Assembly (NCBI GenBank): GCA_030248065.1
Contig: JASAMV010000920.1
Coordinates: forward strand, 23,296 to 87,295
Direction: 5' to 3'
From: Rhynchonema sp. JSB1_4
Taxonomy: Eukaryota > Nematoda > Chromadorea > Monhysterida > Xyalidae
Length of the DNA: 64,000 nucleotides
The first letter of the stretch is position 1; each line of letters begins with the position of its first letter. The notes under the pieces were generated by a model. It saw nothing but the letters and a program-made list of their open reading frames with translations, had not been told where the DNA came from and searched no databases. Shown in pieces: positions 12,701-24,563 of this stretch. The translations under genes and the position numbers were made by a program.

Positions 12701-14045
12701 ACGATGATGGCTCAGCACACGACGTCATGGGTACTGGTACAGCTCGGGGTTGCTAAGAAATTGAACTCGCTTTGTGTAATTGCACATTATAATCCGAACT
12801 TTCAAGACGGTGCACCAGGCCATCGCCAATGCGTTCGTGCCAAGTTCCAAAGATCAGATCTTGTTGCCTTTTTATCGTTGTGAAAAACAACAACAAACGC
12901 CCAAATGGTACAGTCATCTGGCCAGTGGAATCGCGAGCTTCACCAGTGCCCACACAATGGTGCATGTGCCTGTCAATCAGCGCACTTTGGTGGAACACGA
13001 TAGCACAATGAGTGAAATGACACCAGACGTGTGCGTCAGTGGGTGCCGGCGAGCACTTTGTTGCACCATTAGGCAATTATGGGTCCCTTTGGGGTATTGG
13101 TGCGTTTTCTGTCAGTGTTATCCGGGATCCAATTTGAGCACGAACGGGAATTAAACAAACTAACATACCTACATTGTAGATCCCAAGAAAACTTCATATT
13201 CCAGCCTTCTCAATTTAAACTCTGGCTATACTTTTAGCTGATGTATTGTGAATATCGTGTAACCAAAAGCCCTGACACCGCTATATGCCCTGTGTTGACA
13301 AACTATACTGCGAAATTAGATATACCTGCCTACTGCAATATTTGAGAGGCAGTAACGAAAAGTTTTGTTGCATTGTGCGCGCTTGTAATGTGATCGGATG
13401 CATTGTTTAGCAGTCAAGCGGGAAATATATTTCGAATGGCCTTTTTAGTGTGTGTTAGCTATATAGATCCTACAACTTGGGACCAGATAAATAGACCCAA
13501 TAATTTCTGGTTATAAAGATTTTTCTGTTCAACTGTATGAGTGAGAGGCCGGTATGAACTCAAGCAGAGCGGGGGGAACGTGGGCGCAGTTGGTACTGTG
13601 TATGTAGGTAGCTCTTTGACTTGCGGATTGAAGGCTCGTTGAGGCTCACTTCACACTGAAACATTTTTTCGTAATTTTGGATTTCCCGTCCTCAGCGCTA
13701 CATAACATGACTTGAGTGCCTTTGACAGAACTGCATGGTGCATAATAAGTACGACAGAGCGAATTGCGCGCACTGTAATTGAGACCCTGCTTCGATCTTG
13801 TTCAGCCACTTTGATATCCAATGTTTAAAGAGGGGGACCGACGCAAACAATAACGTACGTTTGACCTGCCAGCGCTGGGTGGATAAATTCCAACCCAACG
13901 CGCACGAGTAAATAGTACAATACTTTTAAACAATGTCAACTTAGACAGCCAGGTGCACTATGTTAATATTGATATTAAGCTGCGGATCAACTGCATCAGA
14001 AGCTGAGAGCACGTGACCTTCGGTTTCAAATAAAGCCTATGTAGG
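9781..14045. other. Gene-poor interval, nothing firm
   Basis: Many short ORFs, none with a convincing domain, splice chain or repeat support. A 28-base segment at about 12811-12838 is similar to sequences at 26370-26400, 29818-29847 and 48415-48447 (see findings). Confidence 0.4.
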
Positions 14046-15130
14046 TATTGGTCGCACAATGACCATATAAGAATTCATCAAAATCAAACCTGATTTTCAC
14101 GTTCAGTCACTCTTAAAGGGCTCGGGACACAACCGAAGGAAGGGCAGCAGAGCACAGTGTTATACATCGTTTTAAAGCACTGTGACAGCATATGTTACGC
14201 ACAAATGTTAAGGTCCTTAGAGATTCGCTTTCTCTTGGTAGAGGGACTTTTCGTTCCAGAGAAAAGTGAATTTTCTCACAACTTGAAACGACCGGTGCAG
14301 AAACCCCAAATGAGTTGAAGATCGAGTAACACGTGGATGGGATTACAACAGCTACTGGATAATTTATCATGACAACTTCAGTCGCTCAAACTATTGTTTC
14401 CCTCGGTGAGGGTCCGAAACATTCCAAAAATCGGCCATATTTTTCGAGGGCACAAGTTTGTCCCTAAATTTTGAGGCCGTGCTTTGTGTTGCAGAAATGA
14501 AAATGCAACAGAAAGACAGAGCATTGTCGAAAGTACCAGAAAATAAGGTTTTTAAGTTTGGAAACACTTTGATAGCTGCGTGACGGGCCAAAAAAGACCT
14601 AAAAATTGCCCCTAAACTGCATAGTTGCATTCATTGATGGAAATGTGATGTAAATAAGCCACGTATTGCATTGCATTGGAAACGAGAAAGTCAGATAAAG
14701 GCGCAGTCCAACAATCTAGACGAGTTTCAAAACTTCAAACCCCATGGTCCGGCTGCTGCAGCCATGCCAGCCTGAATAAGATATTTGGCTATAAGTCGTT
14801 GCTGTTAAAGATTATTGGACATTTAATAGCTTCAAACGATGTAGCTTAAACGTAGCTATCGAACGATATATAACATGCCCATACTATCTCTTACTGTGGG
14901 CAAGAAACGGTCAAAATTCCGAAATCGCACATGGTGACGTGACGGTTCATTCCAGAATCGTCAAAAAAGCAATTTTTTAGCCTCTGCCCTTAAGCGTAAG
15001 AATTTATTGGGGCTTGTTATATATCGTTCGAAAGCTAATTTCGAGATACATTGTTTGGTGCTGTCACATTTACAATAGCTGTTAACAATAAGCATTTATA
15101 GCTGAATATCATATTTAGGGTTAGAGGTCG

Positions 15131-15295
15131 GGGGGGTACCCGACACCCGACAGCCGACACCCGACATCTGGAAGTACCCGACACCCGACACCCGACATCT
15201 CAGAAAAAAAGCCGACACCCGACACCCGACAGTTGCAAAAAAACCCGACACCCGACATCTAGTTTTTGAAAAAAACCCGACACCCGACACCTGTT
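15131..15295. repeat. CCCGACA heptamer array, block 1
   Basis: Clusters of ACCCGACACCCGACA separated by short A/T-rich linkers such as GCAAAAAAA and TTTTTGAAAAAA, inside the TTAA-target element. Confidence 0.9.
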
Positions 15296-15493
15296 TTTGG
15301 ACCAAAAACAGGCAAATTTTTGCTCATTTGCATCACGAGTGCAATTTTTTGGCTCAAGTTACTGAATTCAAGTATTTTCACACGAAATAAACACCAAAAT
15401 GTCACATTCTGCGTCTTCGGAAACATTTGTTTCGAAGAAAATTTTCTCTCAAAATTCTTCTCTCAGCAATACTGATGTTTTGAACCGTAAGTG

Positions 15494-15625
15494 TCGGGTG
15501 TCGGCTGTCGGGTGCGAAAAAACCCGACACCCGACATCTGGGGGTACCCGACACCCGACACCCGACACCTACACTTTTTTGGCACCCGACACCCGACACC
15601 CGACAGCCGACACCCGACATCTCTC
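15494..15625. repeat. CCCGACA heptamer array, block 2
   Basis: Mostly the same orientation as block 1. The left end of this block reads as the complement (GTGTCGGGTGTCGGCTGTCGG). Confidence 0.9.
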
Positions 15626-16512
15626 TAACCCTAATCATATTCAGATTAGTATGGCTACCCAGATAGATATGTAGACCTTGGGGTCTTCGGACCTTGACAG
15701 GTTGTTAAACCAGACGTTTCTCTCAATTTTTTGTTTCGAATCCGATACAATCTGTGGCCTTTATGTGTCACAATTCTGGCGATGAATATAACCACCTAAT
15801 TTAGCGGCAATTTAATGGATTTTTAGGCCTGTCACGGAGCTAGCCATGAGTTAAAAAATTTAAAAACCTTATTTTCTGGTACTTTCAACGATGCTCTATT
15901 TCCCCATTGCGTTCTTATTTCCGTAGCGCTGAGCGTGACTTCAAAATTTAGGGACAAACTTGTGTTATCGAAAAATAAGGCCGATTTTTGGAACGTTTCG
16001 CACCCTCACCATGTGAAGCAATGGTTTGAGCAATTGAACTTGTGCTGATAAGTTATTCCGAAGCTGTTGTAATCCTATCCACGTGTTACTTGACCTTCAA
16101 TGCATTTGGGGTTTCTGCACCGGTCGTTCCAATTTGTGCAAAAATTCAGTTTTTTCTGGAACGAAAAGTCCTTCTACCAAGAGATAGCGAATCTCCAAAG
16201 AGCTTAAAATTTGTGCGTGACATAGGCTGTGTCGGAATGCTTTCCAACGGTATGTAACAATATATCCTGCTATCCTTCCCTCGGTTATGTCCCGAGCCCT
16301 TTAACTACTGTGCTATTTGTGATTCTCACAAAACATTTTCAGCTGAAAATAATCTAGCAGATCAACCACGTTGCCGCAGGTCTGAAACATTCTCTTTACT
16401 ACGTGTTTTGTGTGTGATCGAGCAACGCAACGTCATTGCCCCGTCACCAGCCTGCTTTGCGATTCAGGAAAAAAATTTGACCAATTCTTATAAAGTCATT
16501 GTGCGACCAATA

Positions 16513-17891
16513 TAAGTACGTTTCAAGAAATCTTTATTGACGTGGATTAAAGAGGTAGGTAAGGCGGCATATTGGAAAACAATTGAGAAAATACCTATAC
16601 AGTATATATTCACAGGGCGAGCGCCGGTAATAAAACTCACACTCGGAGCGAGTTTGTTATATGATAAAAAAACAAGTCTTTTTCATACATAACTGTGCAC
16701 AGGTCACGGCACTTGCAGCCAGGAACACCGCACGCTGAGTGAGCAAGTTTAAAAGGTTGCGTACCCTAAATGCGCTTAAAGTGGCACAGCGAGAAAAAAT
16801 AATGTTTACCTTTTGATGATAATATCTTCGGCGACGCTTGGTGCAGTCGTATGTGTTATGTAACCCTTACTCCTCCTCAACACCAAACGCTTTAAGTGTG
16901 GTTGCCTTGCGTCGACAGTTTGTAATAGCTGATAAGTGATGATTGCCTTGCGGGTGTCAAAACAATCAGTTTCAGCCGTGCCAACAATATTTTTTATTGT
17001 TGTCGCTGTTTCTTCAACGCGTTTCTTTCGCCTGAAACTAAACTTTAGCTTCGAAATCGAGATCAGTACAAAAGCAACACAAAATACTGGAAAATATGGA
17101 GAAAATTTTTAAGACACTACGAAACAAATTATACGTGATGTTGCGGTTGCTTGTTCTCAGTTGACATGTGCGCGTGATGAATAACTGCTCACCGTTTAGT
17201 GCACAATCTGCATCGGGTGGGCAAGAAAACAGTTTAACATCTTATAAGACGGGAAAACTTTCGTGGAGATATTTTCGCGCCACCCAGTCCTGCCTGTTCA
17301 ATAAATCAAACACGTCGCGCATCTATCATGCTGGCAACAACATTATTTGATTAAGCATTGCGTTGGTTGATTCGCATTAAAGGCCCAAGTGACATTAAAA
17401 TAAATCATGGGCAAAGCAATTTTTGCTGCTCAATGCATGCATAGGTACATACTACAGGTATATACGTCTTCGACAGGGGCGAAATATTATTAAGATGATG
17501 CAAATTGCCTAATGGTTTGCGACAACTGTATTTTCGTACACACACCACCGCAACCGGCATGTGTCACTCAGGATTACACTACCGGGTGGCTGATTTTGGA
17601 TGGGAACGAAGGTACACCAGGGAGGTTTGAAAGGTATACATGCAGACAAAGCAAATGGTTTGAATGCACGCAAAAAATGAGCAAAGACGGTGTGAGTTTG
17701 TCTTTGTAAATCGGTAATCGATGCCCCTGGTTAATCTCTGCATCAAACTTGGCGATAGAAAGTTGGTGGCCCAGCGCCACCTTTAAACACAGCCTGCATC
17801 CATCACGATGCAACCGATTATACAGTATGTAGTTGATTGCGCTAGTCACTGTGAGCTGAATTACATGAAAAAAAATGACTCAAAAAAGAGG
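16513..17891. other. No gene recognised
   Basis: Short ORFs only; no repeat family recognised. Confidence 0.4.
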
Positions 17892-18322
17892 TATAGTCCA
17901 GCAACAGCTAACGCAGAATTTATGGCAGCCACACTGCCTGATTGGTAAAGCGGAAAATCCAGCGATAAGCTTCCCCGGTTTTAGACCGGAACCCCCCCCC
18001 CTTTTCCCTCTTTTTCTTTTCTCCCCCCCTCCTCCCCCTCACTCGGCTTATTCAACACTTCGGTGCCTTCAAAAAGTTTTTTTTCAATTTTTGGCTGGCA
18101 TTCTTGTCATAGGATTGCCCTCTTTTGTGTCGTTATGCAGAAAAATTCATACTTTGGCCACTTCTTTTTCTCTTTCTTTCTTTCGCGGTCTTTTGCATGC
18201 TACCGTAACCCCCAGTCGAACCATTCCAATTTTCATGTCTGAAGCGAGCGCGCACGTTTTCCGCTTTACGGATCAGGCAGATTGACTGCCATAAATTCTG
18301 CGTTAGTTGTTGTCGGACTATA
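17892..18322. mobile_element. M2-like inverted-repeat element (long TIR)
   Basis: Left arm from 17892 (TATAGTCCAGCAACAGCTAA...) pairs with the right arm ending at 18322 over about 65 bp, including TTTATGGCAG and GCGGAAAA. It shares the terminal TATAGTCC with other M2 copies but has a different interior, including pyrimidine tracts at 17991-18040. No transposase. Confidence 0.75.
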
Positions 18323-19159
18323 CACGTCAAGAATTTGTTCAACGCGTTTTTAAGCACTTGCTGGACCTTAATTTCGTCTCCTATGGCGTTCGATGACCAT
18401 TTGGTAATTTGATGATGCATACATGCTGAACGTACCATATGCAGGTAACCTCTGGAAAGTCAATAATGTTGGGCCGTTGATTTGGGGTTGGGGGTCTTGC
18501 TTTTTCTCATCATAATAACTCCTCTCACGCAGAAGTGCCCCCAGGGTGCCGCATTTCCTGCCTCATCATCATTATTGCGTGTTTTGTGGCATTATTGTGC
18601 GTTGCACCGGAAATAATGCGCAATCAGTACCTATATGTATGTATTGTATATCGAAGGTTAATATTCGGTACATTTTCACAAAATACAAAAAAGGTGCACA
18701 AAAGGTCCACATCCTGTCACTCACGATTGCGCCACATGGGCATGTTTTGGCTCAACACGCTTTGGACACCGAAGTTGATGGGTACCATTTGGGGTATGTG
18801 AACGCTCTTTTCGTGAACCGTACTCGAGAATTTATGGACAGGAAGAAATGTTGCATCATAATTGGCATGTCTCTTGCTTTGTTTGCACTCGATATGCAAC
18901 TCAGTTTCGTTTTGTGTGAGTAAAATGCTTTGTGTGCTCTCTGAGATATGTAGCAACGATTTGGATGAAAAAAGTCGAGTGATGGTCGTCGGTAACACAT
19001 CGAGGTATAAATCTGAATTACAACACAAAATGAGGCATGGTACACTCAGACGACCAACGATTTTCGTTATAACTTACATGGGTGTGAAAAAGAAATGAAA
19101 AAATGCCGCAGAAAAGGACGTCGAAAACTTCAGGCGCGAGCCCATCACTTACAGTCAGA
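18323..19159. other. No gene recognised
   Basis: Overlapping short ORFs on both strands, with no domain or splice support. Confidence 0.4.
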
Positions 19160-19862
19160 TATTGGTCGCACAATGACTATATGAGAATCCATCCCCCTAA
19201 TTTTCCTGCATTGAAAAGGCGGATATTTGGCATTTTTTTCAAATTGGACCAGGTTTTGACAAGAACTTTGCATGCTTATCAGTGAGAAGAATGAGAAACA
19301 CACGTGTGCAGAAGTTTCACCCTGAATTTTACGCAACCGAAATGGTTCGGGCTCGGGTTACTGTAGCCACGTATTACACGCTTTGTGTGTGAAATCGATT
19401 ACAGCACACACACGTTGATCACTCCCGATAAATAAAGCGGGAAAAGAAAAAGAAAATAACTCCTTGTCAAAACCTGATTCAATTTGAAAAAATCGCCAGA
19501 AACCCTCCTTGCCGATGTAGGAAAAACATGGGGATGGATTCTCATATAAAGGCAGTCTACCGGAGGTTGTCACTCAGCCCCCGAATACCGTAACCCACCG
19601 TAATTTTGATCTGCAAGGATCGTGTCGAGACCATTTCGTTTTTATCTATGTTTTGCATGTTAGCGCCAACACCAACCAACAATTCCAAGTTTTGGTGATC
19701 GACGCGCATGATGACAATTTCCAGCTTGCTGCCGCTAATACACGTGTCGATAAGCAGCAATCAGCATGGGTCTCGCAACGATCTCGCTTGCGGTGGGTTA
19801 CGGTATTCGGGGGCTGAGTGACAACCTCCCGTAGACTGCCTTTAGTCATTGTGCGACCAATA
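19160..19862. mobile_element. M1 element copy c, carrying a nested M4 element
   Basis: Ends TATTGGTCGCACAATGAC and GTCATTGTGCGACCAATA. The interior (GAGAATCCATCCCCCTAATT) matches the copy at 49079. It is interrupted at TA by the 294-bp M4 element. Confidence 0.85.
19549..19842. mobile_element. M4 294-bp element inserted at TA inside M1
   Basis: Flanked by TA on both sides. Terminal inverted repeats of about 50 bp begin AAGGCAGTCTAC and include GTTGTCACTCAGCCCCCGAA. The identical length (294 bp) recurs at 41019-41312. TA target and long TIRs suggest a Tc1/mariner-type MITE. Confidence 0.88.
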
Positions 19863-19876
19863 CATACGAGTAAAGT

Positions 19877-20061
19877 AAAACACTACGCCAACACGAGCCC
19901 GATTTCGGAGCTGGCAAAAGGGTGAAACATTCATGACGTGGCTGCTGATTTGGGAAACGTTACACGTTGTGGCATACAACATGGAGCATGATGATTTTCT
20001 CTTTCTTTGCGTTTTGCAAGTTCACCACCTCCGAAATCCGGCTCGTGTTGGCGTAGTTTGC
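19877..20061. mobile_element. M5 inverted-repeat element
   Basis: Left arm CTACGCCAACACGAGCCCGA pairs with the right arm CCGGCTCGTGTTGGCGTAG. Related ends occur at about 39357 and 40965-40990. It contains an ATGTTTCA octamer on the minus strand (19923). Confidence 0.7.
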
Positions 20062-20231
20062 CTATATCTCTCTTAATACCGTATGTACAGTATGTGGAAA
20101 TTGCTCAGACGTTTTATAGCATTATGTTCCCATAAACAATGAAAAAGTTAGTTTTAATTTTTTTCAAAAAAGTGACAAAAGTGGCAGGGTGCCGCTCACG
20201 GCTCAAAAAGGTAGCCTGAATTGAATTAAAC

Positions 20232-20574
<343 letters not shown>

Positions 20575-20582
20575 GTCAGTTG

Positions 20583-20767
20583 AGGCGACACGCAATGAAT
20601 TTTACGCACGGAACAGACTGTACAGTCTACATTGAAAGCAGTGACCGCCTTTTTTCGCTTTCTGCGGTCAGGTGAAGTGCGATACGCGAGCGCACACGAA
20701 CAAATCATTGTTTTCAATGTGGACCGTGTGGTCTGTTCCGTGCGTGAGATTCACTGCGTCTCGCCTC
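20583..20767. repeat. Imperfect long hairpin next to the TG repeat
   Basis: Left arm 20583-20619 (GAGGCGACACGCAATGAATT...) pairs imperfectly with the right arm 20731-20767 (...CACTGCGTCTCGCCTC). The inner sequences also match (CTACATTGAAA with TTTTCAATGTGG). Confidence 0.8.
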
Positions 20768-21207
20768 AAGCGACGTTATCGTTTAGCTGCTTTTAGCCAG
20801 TTTTTCAGATTTCGCTCAACGAGGGTCAACCGCTGTCGAGTTTCGTTGCCAAGCCTCGTGACCGAGGAGCATCAATGGCTCATCAAGAGCGACAGCTGCT
20901 AAGCTATTAGCCACACAGCGAAATTCTAATGTGTTTACAATAGACGTGCAAGACGTTTCTGAGCAGTGTCGGCTGGAATAAACGCTGCAAACTCGGGCTG
21001 AATTCAAAACCGATGTCACCGCGGCACATGTGAACGCATCCACGAGAACGAAAAATCGGCCGCTATGCGGAGTTGTTTTCTCGAATCAAGCCTTTTCTGA
21101 CAGAATATGACCTTTCAGCTTCGCTTGTCTCATGACCACAAACCAAAGTCCACAATGTAATCGGATGCTGCAAACATTTCTGACTAGCTCAAACTGGCTT
21201 CATTCAA

Positions 21208-21786
21208 TTGCCCGTGCGCCTAACTAACGCATTTTTTCATTCAATTGGTAGTTTTAAGATGAAACTGGAGCGTAATGAAATCAAAGTTTCTAAAGGCGGG
21301 AACACAGTCAACCATATCCGTAACAACCATTTAGTAATCAATCACAATTCAAGTGACCCGTTAACCGAGTACATCTCCGGCGACGCCTCCCAGTCCGGTA
21401 CCGGTGACGCCTCCCAGTCCGGTACCGGTGACGCCTCCCAGCCCGGTACTGGTGACGCCTCCCAGTCCGGTACCGGTGACGCCTCCCAGTCCGGTACCGG
21501 TGACGCCTCCCAGTCCGGTACCGGTGACGCCTCCCAGTCCGGTACCGGTGACGCCTCCCAGTCCGGTACCGGTGACGCCTCCCAGCCCGGTACTGGTGAC
21601 GCCTCCCAGTCCGGTACCGGTGACGCCTCCCAGTCCGGTACCGGTGACGCCTCCCAGTCCGGTACCGGTGACGCCTCCCAGTCCGGTACCGGTGACGCCT
21701 CCCAGCCCGGTACCGGTGACGCCTCCCAGCCCGGTACCGGTGACGCCTCCCAGCCCTCCATCAACAACCGTTTGACCTCCCTATAA
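21208..21786 (+). CDS. Possible ORF built on a 24-bp minisatellite (GDASQSGT repeat)
   Basis: An open frame of 192 codons. About 56 non-repetitive residues precede roughly 16 copies of an 8-residue unit GDASQSGT or GDASQPGT, followed by a short tail [10 protein letters not shown]. The unit is 24 bases, GACGCCTCCCAGTCCGGTAC plus CGGT, so all frames stay open and the reverse strand reads EASPVPDW units. Units differ mainly at Ser/Pro (AGTCCG or AGCCCG) and one silent site, so copies are nearly identical. No signal peptide or domain is seen. It could be a low-complexity secreted or structural protein, or only a minisatellite. I favour the repeat as certain and the gene as unproven. Confidence 0.35.
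   Translation: MPVRLTNAFFHSIGSFKMKLERNEIKVSKGGNTVNHIRNNHLVINHNSSDPLTEYISGDASQSGTGDASQSGTGDASQPGTGDASQSGTGDASQSGTGDASQSGTGDASQSGTGDASQSGTGDASQPGTGDASQSGTGDASQSGTGDASQSGTGDASQSGTGDASQPGTGDASQPGTGDASQPSINNRLTSL
21378..21760. repeat. 24-bp minisatellite, ~16 copies
   Basis: Unit GACGCCTCCCAGTCCGGTAC+CGGT, near-identical head-to-tail copies, each with an Asp718/KpnI-like GGTACC site. Confidence 0.97.
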
Positions 21787-22044
21787 AGAACAAAGACCGA
21801 TGAATTTGATGATCGGATCGAATCAGAAGTTCATCACTGATTCTGATGTTTCATGCATAAATTCGTTGCCATCTAATGTGGTCGAAACATCCGTTGTGTA
21901 TTCAAATTGGTGTTTCCTCCAGCTTTTCAGTTCGTGATGTCCGAACATTCATCTTTCAAGTGTTAGACACCATAGCCTCAGATTTTTATGACTGAAGTCT
22001 GCAAACAGTGAACTGCACATACCGCTACATTATGTCCATTTCCG

Positions 22045-23275
22045 TAACTTCCGCCTGTCGCACCGTGTGTCCCAACGCCGGTCTGCAAAACCAGGACAGA
22101 TCGTACATAGCTACATATATGTACATGCAAGGTATGTTTGTAAACGCTAGGGGTGGCATCATTCAACCAATGTAACAAATATATTGTGAATCAACAATGT
22201 CTGCTGAATACAGAGTGGCAGCACTATATCTGAACGTTACGACCACTTACGTAACCTCCGCCAGTCGCACCGTGAGTCCCAACGCCGGTCTGCAAGACGA
22301 GGACGGATTTTACATACATAGCTATACATACAAGCAAAGCATGTTTGTGAACGCTTGGTGTGCCATTATTCAACCAAATGTAACAAATGTATTGTGGATC
22401 AATAATGTCTCAATGCAGTGTGGCAGAACAACGTTATGACCACTTACGTAACTTCCGCCAGTCGCACCGTGCGTCCCAACGCCGGTCTGCAAGACGAGGA
22501 CGGATTTTACACACATGGTTACATACAAGCAAAGCATGTTTGTGAACGCTAGGTGTGCCATTATTCAACCAAATGTAACAAATGTATTTTGGATTAATAA
22601 TGTCTCAATACAGCGTGGCAGCACATATTATGTATATCTGAACGTTACGACCACTTACGTATCTTCCGCCAGTCGCACCGTGTGTCCCAACGCCGGTCTG
22701 CAAGACGAGGACGGATTTTACATACATAGCTATACATACAAGCAAAGCATGTTTGTCAACGCTAGGCGTGCCATTATTCAACCAAATGTAACAAATGTAT
22801 TTTGGATTAATAATGTCTCAATACAGCGTGACAGCACATATGTATATCTGAACGTTACGACCACTTACGTATCTTCCGCCAGTCGCACCGTGTGTCCCAA
22901 CGCCGGTCTGCAAGACGAGGACGGATTTTACATACATAGCTATACATACAAGCAAAGCATGTTTGTCAACGCTAGGCGTGCCATTATTCAACCAAATGTA
23001 ACAAATGTATTGTGGATCAATAATGTCCCAATACAGTGTAGCAGCACAACGCTACGACCACTTACGTAACTTCCGCCAGTCGCGCCGTGCGTCCCAACGC
23101 CTGTCTGCAAGACGAGGACGGATTTTACACAGTTATATAAAAGCAAAGCATGTTTGTGAACGCTCGGTGTGCCATTATTCAACCAAAAATCTAACAAATC
23201 TATTTTGGATCAATAATGTTACAACGTTACGACCACTTACGTAACTTCCGCCAGTCGCACCGTGCGTCTGCAAAA
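22045..23275. repeat. ~180-210-bp tandem array, about seven copies
   Basis: Landmark TTCCGCCAGTCGCACCGTG recurs at about 22048, 22258, 22451, 22661, 22871, 23069 and 23248. Each unit continues with CCCAACGCCGGTCTGCAAGA, TACAAGCAAAGCATGTTTGT, CATTATTCAACCAAATGTAA and GAACGTTACGACCACTTACG. The central units are 210 bp and in one frame, giving a 184-codon ORF at 22515-23069. Outer units shift frame, so coding is doubtful. Confidence 0.95.
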
Positions 23276-23989
23276 TGAGACCAGATCGTAGATAGTGACA
23301 GTCACTATGGTCATATTCGCTATAGTCTTCTATTTGTTATTGTCATACTTGTACCATGTCCCGAAAATTCGCAGTAATTAAGCCATTCGTAATGGCCATA
23401 TTGGACGGTATTCCATATTCGACAGATGTCATATCACACCATTTTTTGCTGTTCCGTAAAATAAACCACATGCAAATTCGATTCGCTATAGTCATAATAT
23501 TGGTCAAGGTCATTGTCAAAAATGATTGTCAATGCGTTTTTCAAGAGCTGAATTTGCTGAATGAGTCGTAATTCGTTAGGTTGCGATTAGATAAATGCGG
23601 AACGACAAATTTCTGCATTCCGTATACCGCGTTTATCTGCTCACATTTGCCCAATTTAGAATTTCTGCTAAGAAAATTTATGATTTTTGGTCAAACATGT
23701 CAAAAAATTTTTGCGTTAACACGCAAGATTTGAGGTCAGCACGCTGGAAGTTGTCATCGTCACCCAAGCACGCACCGTTACGCAAAGATGAGCAGCAGAT
23801 AAACGCGGAGTGCGGAATGCAGAAATTTACCATTCCGCATTTATCTGCTCACCAATTTCCGCATTCCGCATTTATCTGATCGCAGCATTTTATGGTCATA
23901 CTTTTTTCCTCGTGTCCCGTTGTTATGACTATACGAATAGTGACTGTACATTTATGCTACGCATTTGTGCGGGTGATTGGTGTCATGTG
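23276..23989. other. No gene recognised
   Basis: AT-rich. A local duplication of GCGGAATGCAGAAATT-like sequence with CATTCCGCATTTATCTG repeats lies at about 23595-23880. Confidence 0.4.
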
Positions 23990-24348
23990 TATAGTCCAGC
24001 CACGTGCTCATGAGACGACTCTTTTAAAAGCTTGCTTGGCCAGATTCAAAAATGCGCCGGTTACACGTGTTTTCGCAAACGAAAGAAAGAGATTGGGCCG
24101 AGAGACATGATGACAACTTCCAGCTGGCTGACCTCAATTTGTTGCGTGCTTACGCGAACAGCAACGTCATTCAACAGGGGAATCGTTGCGGGAGTCAAAA
24201 GGTAATTTACGCACCGAGGTGGAGAGCGTGTTTTTGAAAAATACATGCATTTCTCTTTCTATTCCGAAATATACGTGTCACCGGAACATTATTGGATCCG
24301 CTCAAGTCAACTTCAAAATAAGTCGTCTGTGTTCGTGGCTGGACTATA
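23990..24348. mobile_element. M2 inverted-repeat element, copy 1
   Basis: Starts TATAGTCCAGCCACGTGCTC and ends with GTGGCTGGACTATA. The interior (AGCTTGCTTGGCCAGATTC, CGTGTTTTCGCAAACGAAAG, CGAACAGCAACG) matches copies at 37409 (reverse) and 43684 (reverse). Confidence 0.85.
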
Positions 24349-24563
24349 CAGTGTCACACTGCAGTTTCGCCAATGTATTTTGACTCAATGTTTGAAAGTA
24401 TTTATATCAACACAGTGAAAGTGGTAATTAAAGGTCGAGGTGGCACGCATCTGATCGTCATTATTATGAGTATGCCACTAGTTTGCAAGTGGCAGTTGCA
24501 TATTGTTCGCCGGTTTAGTTTCTCGGTTTCCGTCACGCTGGTAACAAAACCCGAATAACGTAC

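Larger units (their letters stand above)
14117..16300. mobile_element. 2.18-kb foldback element with TTAA target duplication
   Basis: Flanked by TTAA at 14113-14116 and 16301-16304. The ends are AGGGCTCGGGACACAACCGA and, reversed, AGGGCTCGGGACATAACCGA. Inverted similarity continues inwards for hundreds of bases (for example 14290-14400 with 16015-16130). TTAA duplication is the hallmark of piggyBac-type transposition, but there is no transposase ORF, so the element is non-autonomous. The middle holds two CCCGACA-repeat blocks. Confidence 0.85.
14046..16512. mobile_element. M1 element copy b, split by a nested TTAA-target element
   Basis: Left end TATTGGTCGCACAATGACC at 14046 and right end GTCATTGTGCGACCAATA finishing at 16512 match the M1 family. 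Compared with intact copies, the inner sequence is interrupted at TTAA by a 2.18-kb insert, after which the M1 sequence resumes (CTACTGTGCTATTTGTG). Confidence 0.85.

Noticed and set aside
22515..23069. 184-codon ORF across the 200-bp tandem array
   Set aside because: Open only where units happen to be 210 bp; neighbouring units break the frame.
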